Shown here: positions 27,335 to 34,933 of the stretch, in pieces
Numbering within the stretch: the stretch's first letter is position 1
How the letters are laid out: each line of letters begins with the position of its first letter
Source: JAKZRT01 sp965247915
Lineage (GTDB): Bacteria > Pseudomonadota > Alphaproteobacteria > Rhodobacterales > Rhodobacteraceae
Assembly (NCBI GenBank): GCA_965247915.1
Contig: OZ252048.1
Coordinates: 1,922,001-1,986,000 of the forward strand
Length of the DNA: 64,000 bases
Reading direction: 5' to 3'
Made by a program: the position numbers and the translations under genes
Notes under the pieces: model-generated
Told to the model about the DNA's origin: nothing
What the model saw: the letters and a program-made list of their open reading frames with translations, nothing else
Databases searched by the model: none

Positions 27335-27640
27335 TATCCGTGGTGGACACTATCCGACCCCTCCACGGCGCGGCAGAGCGGTCAGGCCGGACGGTTACGT
27401 TCGAGTTCTCGAATCGTGCGCAGTATCGTTGCGGGGACCGGCCCCATCTTGCGCTTCACATACTTCTCGCTCGTCACAGACGCGCCTGTCATCTGATAGG
27501 AAGTCATATCGGTGAACCAGAGCACCTTGTTGAGCCTCACAGACCCCAGCCTCCCCGGATTGCTGAGGCACTCGTGCACTATGAAGTGCACCAGGGCCTT
27601 GAACCTTTCCGTTGCCATAGTGTTCTCCTTCATCGCTCTA

Positions 27641-28696
27641 AAGCGGTTTGCGTTTGATGTGAATCGAAAGGGGATTCCCAAAGTGTTGTTTGTCTGATTC
27701 ATTTCCCGTGAGGAGGTGGAGCATGGGCAAACCGTATTCTTTGGATCTTCGGCAGCGGATATGCGGGTATATTGCGGCCGGAAACTCTTGTCGCGCTGCG
27801 GGGCGGGTTTATGGCGTCAGTGCAGCGACGGCGGTGCGTTATGCGGCGGATCAACGTGAGCGGGGCGAGGTCACACCCAAGCCACAGGGCAGGCCAGCGG
27901 GCCGGTTTGGCAAGCTGGCACCGCATGCGGGTTTCCTGATCGAGATTGTCCGGGCTGAACCGGACATAACATTGCAGGAACTTGCGGGTGCGCTTGCGGA
28001 GACGCACGGCGTGAGCGTTCAGCTCTCCTCAATCCACCGGGCTCTGGAACGCGCAGGGTTTTCATATAAAAAAAGGACTTGTCGCGCAGGAACGTGACCG
28101 GCCCGCCCTGCATAAGGCGCGAAGGGAATGGATCAGCCGCCGCCAGCCGCGCATGCGCGCCGAACCGCACAGGCTGGTATTCATCGATGAAACCGCCGTC
28201 AAAACCAACCTCACCCGGTTGCGCGGGCGCAGCTTCAGGGGTGAGCGGCTTTATGGCACCGCACCCTTTGGAAAATGGGGCACGCAGACCTTCATCGCCG
28301 GGCTGACCCATAACGCGCTGATTGCACCCTGGGTGATCAGCGGCGCAATGGATGGATCGGCGTTCGAGACTTATATCGAGACCCAGCTTGCGCCTGCGCT
28401 GGACCCTGGAACTGTGGTCATTCTCGACAATCTTTCCACCCACAAAAGCCACCGCGCGGCACAGGCGTTGAGGGCGCGCGGATGCTGGTTCTTGTTCCTG
28501 CCACCCTACTCCCCGGATCTTAACCCGATCGAAATGGCGTTCTCAAAGTTGAAAGCTCACCTGCGAAGGGTTGGAGCAAGAACCTTCGATGCCCTCTTTG
28601 ACGCCCTCAGCGACATTTGTGATCTCTTCGACCCAGACCAATGCTGGAACTTCCTCAAGGCCGCGGGATATGCCTCAGATTAAATGTAATATGCTT
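27641..28696 (+). mobile_element. IS630-family element, copy 1
   Basis: 1056 bp lying between TA dinucleotides (27639-27640 and 28697-28698), the hallmark duplication of IS630/Tc1 elements. Left end AAGCGGTTTGCG, right end AAGCATATTACA (inward). An identical-length copy lies at 62471-63526. The left end is 22 bp from the start codon of the split Panacea gene and the right end is 30 bp from the fpr stop. Confidence 0.92.
27723..28683 (+). CDS. IS630 transposase made by frameshift, copy 1
   Basis: Two frames. The first (27723-28097) has the paired helix-turn-helix domain (KPYSLDLRQRICGYIAAGNS, CRAAGRVYGVSAATAVRYA). The second (phase +1, entered near A7 at 28068-28074) has the DDE_3 core with RLVFIDETAVKTNLTR (D), GTVVILDNLSTHKSHRA (D) and PPYSPDLNPIEMAFSKLK (E). 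The run of seven A is a likely programmed-shift site, as in other IS630 elements, so the split is probably functional rather than damage. Confidence 0.88.
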
Positions 28697-28726
28697 TAGG
28701 GTACGCAACGGGTGATCCTGCGGTGG

Positions 28727-29539
28727 TCAGCCCACAAAGGCTTTTTCCACCACATAATGCTTGGGGTCGGAATTTGCGCCTTCCTCCAGCCCGAGGCCTT
28801 CCAAGATCGCCTTCATATCGGTGTTCAGCCCGATCGAACCGCAAACCATGGCGCGGTCGTTTTCGGCGCTGAAGTCCTTTATACCCATTTCATCGAAAAG
28901 CGACCCGTCCCGCAACTTGTGGGTGACGCGGCCCATCCTGGCGCTTTCTTGCTGGGTGGTTGTCGGTAAATACGTCAGCTTGTCGCTCACAAATTTACCG
29001 ATCAGCGGGTCCTCCGCCAGACCAGCCACCAGATCGCGCGAGTAGGTCAGCTCGGCCACATCGCGGCAGGTGTGGGTGACGATCACCTGGTCAAAGGCCT
29101 CAAAGGTCTCGGGGTCGCGCAAGAGCGAGGCAAAGGGCGCAAACCCGGTGCCGGTCGCGAATAACCAAAGCCGCCTGCCGGGCAGTAGCGCGTCGTGGAC
29201 CAAAGTGCCAACCGGTTTGGGGCGCAAAATCACCTGATCCCCGGGCCCGATGTGCTGAAGCTTTGATGTCAGCGGCCCGTCGGGCACTTTGATCGAATAA
29301 AACTCCAGCTCGTCGTCCCAGCTTGGCGAAGCGATGGAATAGGCGCGCAAAAGCGGCTTGCCGGTAACGCCCAACAGCCCGAGCATCACAAACTCGCCGG
29401 ACCGGAACCGCAAACTTGCGGGCCGGGTCGTGCGAAACGAAAACAGCCGGTCGGTGTAATGGCGCACCTGGGTCACGGTTTGCGCGTCAGGCAGGGCCGG
29501 TTTGGCTTTGGTCTCGGGCAACGCTGTCATCTGATTCAT
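28727..29539 (-). CDS. fpr: Ferredoxin--NADP+ reductase
   Basis: 270 residues, FNR family of the bacterial Fpr type. FAD-binding segment LRAYSIASPSWDDELEFYSI, NADP-binding loop LFATGTGFAPFASLLRDPE and the later CGSIGLNTDMKAIL. The C-terminus ends HYVVEKAFVG, with an aromatic/valine extension as in plant-type-like bacterial FNRs. It moves electrons between NADPH and ferredoxin or flavodoxin. It lies next to the sulfate reduction operon, as in other Rhodobacterales, and could supply electrons to the ferredoxin-dependent-type CysI. Intact despite IS630 30 bp downstream. Confidence 0.95.
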   Translation of the reverse strand: MNQMTALPETKAKPALPDAQTVTQVRHYTDRLFSFRTTRPASLRFRSGEFVMLGLLGVTGKPLLRAYSIASPSWDDELEFYSIKVPDGPLTSKLQHIGPGDQVILRPKPVGTLVHDALLPGRRLWLFATGTGFAPFASLLRDPETFEAFDQVIVTHTCRDVAELTYSRDLVAGLAEDPLIGKFVSDKLTYLPTTTQQESARMGRVTHKLRDGSLFDEMGIKDFSAENDRAMVCGSIGLNTDMKAILEGLGLEEGANSDPKHYVVEKAFVG

Positions 29540-29600
29540 TGGTCTTTCGGCGGCATTCCGCCCCTTCTAACGAGTGCGTTTGTTGGTGAGAAGCCCCGGA

Positions 29601-30020
29601 TCAACCCCGAAGCCGTGACTGATAGTCGTGGCCGCGCCAGTTTGCGCGGCGCAGCCACTGCTCCTCGGGTTGGCGGGCCGCAAAGGCGTCGTCGATCTCG
29701 ACCTCGTCAAAGCCCGCGCGGCGCGCCATCGCGTACTGGTCAGCGATCACATGACCTGTCGCGCGCAGCCGCCCGTCAAAGCCCATCAACCGTAGCCGCC
29801 GCGCAATGGTCAGGCCGCGCCCATCGGCGAACGTTGGAAAATCGACCCGGATCAGGTCGATCTCGTGCAGCCGCTCGGCCAGCACGGCGGGGTCCGCGTC
29901 CGAGGCCAGATCCACGCCGACCTCCAGTGCCCTTTCGTTGGCGGGCAGGCTGTCGGGGCCGGTAAACCCGTGCGTCCAATCGTCGGCCTGAAACCCGTCA
30001 TCGGTGACAAGAACGCTCAT
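29601..30020 (-). CDS. DUF934 protein, cysH-linked
   Basis: 139 residues from MSVLVTDDGFQADDW. DUF934 landmarks: LIRVDFPTFADGRGLTIARR and the arginine-rich GFDGRLRATGHVIADQ, followed by DEVEIDD and the tail WRGHDYQSRLRG. The family is almost always adjacent to cysH/cysI and is thought to be an accessory to sulfite reduction; its biochemical role is unproven. The ATG overlaps the cysH stop (ATGA), showing translational coupling, and excludes the longer start. Confidence 0.9.
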   Translation of the reverse strand: MSVLVTDDGFQADDWTHGFTGPDSLPANERALEVGVDLASDADPAVLAERLHEIDLIRVDFPTFADGRGLTIARRLRLMGFDGRLRATGHVIADQYAMARRAGFDEVEIDDAFAARQPEEQWLRRANWRGHDYQSRLRG

Positions 30021-30769
30021 GGGTGATCTTCCTGCGGCAGGGGGCCACGCAGCGGCCGCCCATTGACGAAATGGATGCCGCATTCGTCTTTGTCCTGCGC
30101 GCGCCAGCGCCCGGCGCGCGGGTCTTCGTCAGGCGCGGCCTGGGTGGTGCAGGGCGCGCATCCGATCGACGGGAACCCTTGCTTGACCAGCGGATGCCGC
30201 GGCAGTTTGTTGTTCAGCATATATTCGGCAACATCGTCGCGGGTCCAATGGGCCAGCGGGTTGATCTTGATGCGATCCGGTCCGGCCTCGAAGAATTCCA
30301 ACGCTTCGCGTTCGCCACCGTGAAACCGTTTGCGACCGGTGATCCAGGCGTCAAAGCCGCTCAGCGCATTTTCCAGCGGCTCGGTCTTGCGCAGGGCGCA
30401 ACAGGCGTTGGTGTCGGCCAGGTGCAGAATCCCGTCGACATCGCGTTCCAGAACGGCGGCGCGGTCGGGCCGGATGATCCGCACATCGGTCAGGCCGAGC
30501 GTTTCTGAGACTTCGGCCTGATAGGTCAGCGTCTCGGGAAACAGCATCTCGGTGTCGAGAAAAAGCACCGGCGTCGTGCGATCAGCCGTCGCGACCATGT
30601 GCAACAGCACCACCGCCTCGGCCCCGAACGACGACACCAGCGCCACCGGTCCCAGCATCGGGTCGGTCAGCGTATGCGCGACAACATCCATCGCCGAATG
30701 GTGACGGAAGCCTGCATTCAGTTCCGCCGCGCGAACCCCAAGCGGCATCATTCCAGTTTCAAGCGGCAT
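30017..30769 (-). CDS. cysH: Phosphoadenylyl/adenylyl-sulfate reductase
   Basis: 250 residues from MPLETGMMPLGV. PAPS reductase fold with PP-motif-like SSFGAEAVVLLH, substrate loop LFLDTEMLFPETL and the catalytic C-terminal ECGIH. It has a cysteine pair NACCALRKTEPL and a second pair SIGCAPCTTQ. This CC...CxxC set coordinates a [4Fe-4S] cluster and marks the enzyme as an APS-reducing type, as in plants and many alphaproteobacteria. It reduces the activated sulfate to sulfite. It overlaps the cysI 3' end by 11 bases. Confidence 0.95.
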   Translation of the reverse strand: MPLETGMMPLGVRAAELNAGFRHHSAMDVVAHTLTDPMLGPVALVSSFGAEAVVLLHMVATADRTTPVLFLDTEMLFPETLTYQAEVSETLGLTDVRIIRPDRAAVLERDVDGILHLADTNACCALRKTEPLENALSGFDAWITGRKRFHGGEREALEFFEAGPDRIKINPLAHWTRDDVAEYMLNNKLPRHPLVKQGFPSIGCAPCTTQAAPDEDPRAGRWRAQDKDECGIHFVNGRPLRGPLPQEDHP

Positions 30770-32422
30770 TGGCTTTCGCCTCCGGATAAAGGGCCGCTTT
30801 GAACGGGGCGAGCCCCAGACGGCGATAAGATTCAAGAAATGTCTCATCTGCGGCCTGGCGCAGGTCGAGATAGGCAAAGACCAGGCGCTCAACGGCGGGC
30901 ACGATCTCGTCGGCCGAAAACCCAGGCCCGGCGCGTTCGCCTATGGCGGCGGTCTCAGTACCGTCGCCGCCAAGCGTGATCTGATAGTTCTCAACCCCGG
31001 CGCGATCCAGACCCAGAATGCCGATATGCCCGACATGGTGGTGCCCGCATGCATTGATGCAGCCCGAGATCTTGATCTTCAGCGCGCCGATGTCGTGTTC
31101 CAGCTTCAGCTCGTCAAACCGCGTCGCGATCTCCTGCGCGATCGGGATCGACCGCGCCGTGGCCAGCGCGCAGTAATCCATGCCGGGGCAGGCGATGATG
31201 TCCGAGATCAGGCCGACATTGGCCGTGGCCAGCCCGGCCTTGAGCAGTTCGGCATAAACCGATGGCAGGTCGGATTTGTGGACATGCGGCAGGATCACGT
31301 TCTGTTCGTGGCTGATCCTGAGCTCGTCGTGACCATAGCGTTCAGCCAGATCGGCAAGCACGCGCATCTGATCGGCGCTGGCGTCACCGGGCGTGGCACC
31401 ATGCGCCTTCAGCGACACGGTGACAATCGCATAGCCCACGGCGCGATGCTCGGCCAGATTGGTATCGGTCCACGACCGGAAACCGGCGCTGGCGGCGCGA
31501 TTGGCCTCAAAAGTGATGGTCTGGGCGACCCTGAAGTCCGGGGCGGCGAAATCGGCCTCAAAACCCGCCAGCATGGCCTGATCGACACCCGAAATGCGGG
31601 CCTGATTTCGGCAAACCGCGCCTCGACCAGATCGCGGACCTTTTCCAGTCCGTTTTCATGCACGGTGATCTTGATACGCGCCTTGTATTTGTTGTCGCGC
31701 CGACCCAGCAGGTTATAGACCGAAACGATCGCCTCGACGTAAGGCAGCAGGTCTTCGCGCGGCAGAAACTCGCGGATCACTTTGCCGATCATCGGCGTGC
31801 GTCCCAGCCCACCACCGACGATTACCTCGAACCCCGGCTGACCGTTCTGTGTGACCATGCGCAGGCCGATGTCATGCGCCCGTGTCACCGCCCGGTCATT
31901 GGGCGACCCGGTGATGGCGATCTTGAACTTGCGCGGCAAAAACTGGAACTCGGGGTGGTCGGTCGACCATTGCCGCAGCAATTCGGCCACCGGGCGCGGA
32001 TCGGCGATCTCGTCCGCCGCGGCGCCTGCGAAATGGTCCGAGGTTATGTTGCGGATGGTGTTGCCGCTGGTCTGAATGGCGTGCATTTCCACATCGGCCA
32101 GTGCCTCAAGCATGTCCGGCACATCGCGCAGTTTGGGCCAGTTGTACTGGATATTCTGGCGCGTGGTGAAATGGCCATAGCCCTTGTCCCAGCGTTCGGC
32201 GATCATCGCCAGTTGGCGCATCTGACGGCTCGAAAGCGTGCCGTAGGGGATCGCCACCCGCAGCATATAGGCGTGCAGTTGCAGATAGAGCCCGTTCATC
32301 AGGCGTAGCGGCTTGAACTCGTCCTCGGTCAGGCTGCCGTCGATGCGGCGTTCGACCTGGCCGCGAAACTGGGCTACGCGCTCGCGCACGAAGGCCTCGT
32401 CGAATTCGGTGTACTTATACAT
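30759..32422 (-). pseudogene. cysI: Sulfite/nitrite reductase hemoprotein CysI with a one-base frameshift
   Basis: The first frame (MYKYTEFDEAFVRERVAQFR...) carries normal CysI sequence to VEARFAEIRPAF and then turns into non-homologous residues. The second resumes MLAGFEADFAAPDFRV and runs to the end, with siroheme/[4Fe-4S] cysteines in ACPGMDYCALATARS and ISGCINACGHHHVGH. Inserting one C into the CCC run at 31588-31590 (one G on the coding strand) would join them as ...FRGVDQAMLAGFE..., a single protein of about 554 residues. As given, the gene makes no full-length reductase. It may be a sequencing error in a short homopolymer. Confidence 0.9.
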
Positions 32423-32723
32423 CGCTCAACTCCACCTGCTTGCCGTGGGCGTAATTCGACGGCCCGCGACGGCGGAATTCCTCGCGGAAATGGGTGGGTT
32501 CGGGGCCGGATGCGCCGCCGACGGCATCGGCCAGATAGGCGCCGACAGCGACCGCTGGTTGGCTCTCCGCCCGCGCCAGCCCTTCGTTTGCCTCACCCTC
32601 GTCGCTAAACAGCGCGGCGGCGCGCAAATTGCGCGTCCAGGCACCCTTTGGATCAAGGTAGATCACGTCACCTTCGAGCAGGTCATTGGCGGTGACGACT
32701 TTCGGCGTAAAGGAGCGGGCCAT
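32415..32723 (-). CDS. DUF2849 protein
   Basis: 102 residues with the DUF2849 pattern: FTPKVVTANDLLEGDVIYLD, WTRNLRAAALFSDEGEA and YLADAVGGASGPEPTHFREE. Found almost only between cysG and cysI in alphaproteobacteria, suggesting a role in siroheme or sulfite reductase maturation, unproven. It overlaps cysI at its 3' end and touches cysG at its 5' end, so it is co-translated. Confidence 0.92.
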   Translation of the reverse strand: MARSFTPKVVTANDLLEGDVIYLDPKGAWTRNLRAAALFSDEGEANEGLARAESQPAVAVGAYLADAVGGASGPEPTHFREEFRRRGPSNYAHGKQVELSDV

Positions 32724-34117
32724 TACGCGAGCTCCTGTTCTTTGAGCGACACCAGCGTCTCGGCGGTGCGACGCGGGCTCAGCCCGTGGAAAATCAACGC
32801 GGGACCGGTCAGACCGGCGCGGCTCAGCGCCGGTTCCAGGTCGGCCAGTGTCGTGGCCAGAATGCGCTGGTCGGGGCGGCTGGCGTTTTCGACAATGCTC
32901 AGCGGCGTCGCCGGATCAGCCCCATGCATCAACATCCGGCCCAGCCAGAACCGAGCGCTGCGCTTGCCCATGTAGATCGCGGCCACTTCGCCGGGGCGGG
33001 CCAGCGCCCGCCAGTCGTGTTCGGCAAAGCCGCGCATGTCGTGGCCGGTCAGCAAGCGCACCGACGAATTGCGCCCGCGCTTGGTCAGGCTTTGTCCCAG
33101 AGCCGCCGCAGCCGCCGAGGCGGCAGTGATGTCCGGCACGATCGCCCAGCTAATATCGGCGGCCTCAAGGGCCTCGATTTCTTCATCAAGACGTCCAAAG
33201 ACCGTCGGATCGCCCGATTTCAGGCGCACCACCTGGGCGCCCTTGCGGGCGTGGTCGACAACCAGATCATTGATCGTGGATTGTGGGGTCGAGGGGCCAA
33301 ATCCCGCTTTGCCGACGGATATGATTTCGGCCTCGCGGCGCGCAAGCTCCAGAATTTCCGGTGCAACCAGCCGGTCGTAAATGACCACGTCTGCTGCATC
33401 AAGGGCTGCGCGCGCTTTCAGCGTCAAAAGCTCCGGATCGCCAGGTCCGGCACCGACCAGATCAACGTGGCCGGTCTGGGTTGCCGTCCGGAATTTTTCG
33501 ATCAGATCGGCCAGCGCATCTTTTGCCGCGGCCGTTCCGCCCCGGGCCAGCGCCCGTGGTCCGTGTTCAAAGTAAAACGCCTGCCAGAACGCCCGGCGCA
33601 GCCCGCCACCCGGCAATGCCTCGGCGGCACCGCGCGCCGCTTTGCCGATACGCGCCAGAATCCCGAGCCTGGCGGGCAGACGGGCCTCAACGTCGCGCTT
33701 GATAGCGCGCGCCAGAACCGGGGCCGCACCTTCGGTGCCGATCGCCACGGTCACCGGATCGCGGTCAACAATCGCGGGCGTTATAAAGGCACTTTGGTCG
33801 AGGTTGTCGACGACATTGACCAGAACCCCGGCTGCGCGCGCAAGCGCGGCGACGCGCGCATCCTCGGCTTCATCCCCGGTCGCGGCATAGACCAATGCAG
33901 CGCCGTCAATGTCGGCTGCGCCCACGGTGCGGTCGTGAAGCGTAATAAGTCCCTCGGCGGCCATGTCTGCGATCTCGGTGTGCGGGGCGGTTGCAAAGAC
34001 TTCGACGCGCGCGTTGGTTTTCGCGATCAGGCGCAACTTGGCCAACGCCGCCGCGCCGCCACCCGACAGAACGACGCGCTGGTCGTCGAGGTCTATGAAG
34101 ATCGGAAAATGCCGCAT
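32723..34117 (-). CDS. cysG: Siroheme synthase (trifunctional)
   Basis: 464 residues in two domains. N-terminal precorrin-2 dehydrogenase/ferrochelatase (MRHFPIFIDLDDQRVVLSGG with the GGGxAA nucleotide site, NVVDNLDQSAFITPAIVDRD). C-terminal uroporphyrinogen III methyltransferase (VDLVGAGPGDPELLTLKARA, VVRLKSGDPTVFGRLDEEIE, MGKRSARFW). Makes siroheme, the cofactor of CysI encoded two genes downstream. First gene of the operon, divergent from an AsnC regulator with a palindrome between. Confidence 0.95.
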   Translation of the reverse strand: MRHFPIFIDLDDQRVVLSGGGAAALAKLRLIAKTNARVEVFATAPHTEIADMAAEGLITLHDRTVGAADIDGAALVYAATGDEAEDARVAALARAAGVLVNVVDNLDQSAFITPAIVDRDPVTVAIGTEGAAPVLARAIKRDVEARLPARLGILARIGKAARGAAEALPGGGLRRAFWQAFYFEHGPRALARGGTAAAKDALADLIEKFRTATQTGHVDLVGAGPGDPELLTLKARAALDAADVVIYDRLVAPEILELARREAEIISVGKAGFGPSTPQSTINDLVVDHARKGAQVVRLKSGDPTVFGRLDEEIEALEAADISWAIVPDITAASAAAAALGQSLTKRGRNSSVRLLTGHDMRGFAEHDWRALARPGEVAAIYMGKRSARFWLGRMLMHGADPATPLSIVENASRPDQRILATTLADLEPALSRAGLTGPALIFHGLSPRRTAETLVSLKEQELA

Positions 34118-34190
34118 GTCATTCGTTCCTTGATCCTGATGTTATATATAGAATAAAGTTCCAAATAACTGCTATACTCCACGGCAAATA

Positions 34191-34204
34191 AGAACATATG
34201 TTCT
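34191..34204. promoter_or_regulatory. 14-bp perfect palindrome between cysG and the AsnC gene
   Basis: AGAACATATGTTCT is fully self-complementary. It lies 51-64 bp before the AsnC start and 74-87 bp before the cysG start, in an AT-rich divergent promoter region that also has TTATATATAG at about 34142. A divergent AsnC-type regulator binding here to control both genes is a natural hypothesis. Confidence 0.5.
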
Positions 34205-34254
34205 AGACACGCGCGAAAACGGAACGAAACAGTGGGGAAAACAGAGGTTAAGGA

Positions 34255-34716
34255 ATGTCGATCCGTATTGATGACATAGACCGGAAAATTCTTTCGGAAT
34301 TACAGGTAGATTCAGCCCGTTCGCTGGATGAGATCGCCAAACACGTGGGGTCATCAAAGACCCCGGTCTGGAACCGCATCCGCAAAATGCGAGAGGCGGG
34401 TGTGATCCGGCAGAATACGGTGCTGCTGGACGCCGATATGCTCGGGCTCGAGGCCTGCTTTTTCGTACTGATCCGCACATCGGAACACGAAAAGGACTGG
34501 CAGGACGGTTTTCTTAACGCCTTGAATTCACGTCCCGAAGTCATGGAGGCGCACCGTTTGGCGGGCGATATTGATTACATTCTGAAGGTCCGGGTTGCTA
34601 ATGCGCGCGCCTATGACACCTTTTACCAGGCACTGATCTCCGAAGTACGGATTTATAACGTCACAGCGCTTTTATCGATGGAAGAGATCAAGTCGACGAC
34701 GATGTTGCCGCTCTGA
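34255..34716 (+). CDS. Lrp/AsnC family regulator, divergent from cysG
   Basis: 153 residues. Winged helix-turn-helix DIDRKILSELQVDSARSLDE with recognition helix SSKTPVWNRIRKMREAGVI, then a RAM domain with EAHRLAGDIDYILKVRV and the common C-terminus STTMLPL. A GGTTAAGGA leader precedes the ATG. Position next to the siroheme and sulfite reduction operon suggests it regulates cysteine synthesis, as CysB does in enterics; the effector is not known. Paralogous to the gene at 63-521. Confidence 0.92.
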   Translation: MSIRIDDIDRKILSELQVDSARSLDEIAKHVGSSKTPVWNRIRKMREAGVIRQNTVLLDADMLGLEACFFVLIRTSEHEKDWQDGFLNALNSRPEVMEAHRLAGDIDYILKVRVANARAYDTFYQALISEVRIYNVTALLSMEEIKSTTMLPL

Positions 34717-34770
34717 TAGTTTGCGCCGGGTCTGGCGCGACGTCGGCTGAAACCAGGGCCGAATGTTTCG

Positions 34771-34933
34771 ATCAAGATGAGTTCGTTTTGAACCGCACTG
34801 ATTTTGCCCTTCCCGGGGCTTCAGCCCCGGATCGCGCCTGTCCGCCCCATGGCGGGCGCGATTCTCGCCCCCGCCCGGTCAGGCGCAATCCTCGGTGCGT
34901 TGCGGCGGCGTTTCAGTCCAAAGTCATCATTCG
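34771..34933. repeat. Intergenic repeat element, copy 1
   Basis: Shares ATCAAGATGA-(7 nt)-TTGAACCGC at its left end with the element at 58076-58264, and CATCATT-NN-CTAG at its right end. Its core (CGCAACGCACCGAGGATTGC ... and a CCGGGGC-stem hairpin) matches that copy in the opposite orientation. It begins immediately after the stop of the minus-strand penicillin acylase gene. The GGGGCTTCAGCCCC hairpin is at about 34817-34830. Confidence 0.7.

Larger units (their letters stand above)
23674..27398 (-). mobile_element. IS66-family element, copy 2, carrying a nested IS5
   Basis: 3725 bp between GTGACCGTCCGG at 23674 and the GGTTAC end at 27398. It is flanked by a perfect 8-bp target duplication GTTCGAGT (23666-23673 and 27399-27406), as expected for IS66. 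Subtracting the nested IS5 and its 4-bp duplication leaves 2452 bp. It is inverted relative to copy 1 and interrupts the Panacea gene. Confidence 0.95.
23346..27618 (-). pseudogene. Panacea-domain (SocA/DUF4065-like) antitoxin gene split by IS66
   Basis: The 5' part (27399-27618) starts MATERFKALVHFIVHECLSN and includes LNKVLWFTDMTSYQMTGASV and KRKMGPVPATILRTIRELE, the Panacea fold hallmarks. The 3' part (23346-23673) gives EQEGKIVVRGRKTYYDPYRY and later DFVCGHSANEISDTTHDEVW. Excising 23674-27398 and one GTTCGAGT copy restores 180 codons in frame. Panacea proteins are antitoxins found with many unrelated toxins. A GGAGAA ribosome site precedes the ATG, but IS630 lies only 22 bp upstream of the ATG, so the native promoter is also displaced. 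Confidence 0.88.

Noticed and set aside
32786..34156. Long plus-strand frame opposite cysG
   Set aside because: Shadow frame; cysG has all family motifs and operon spacing.
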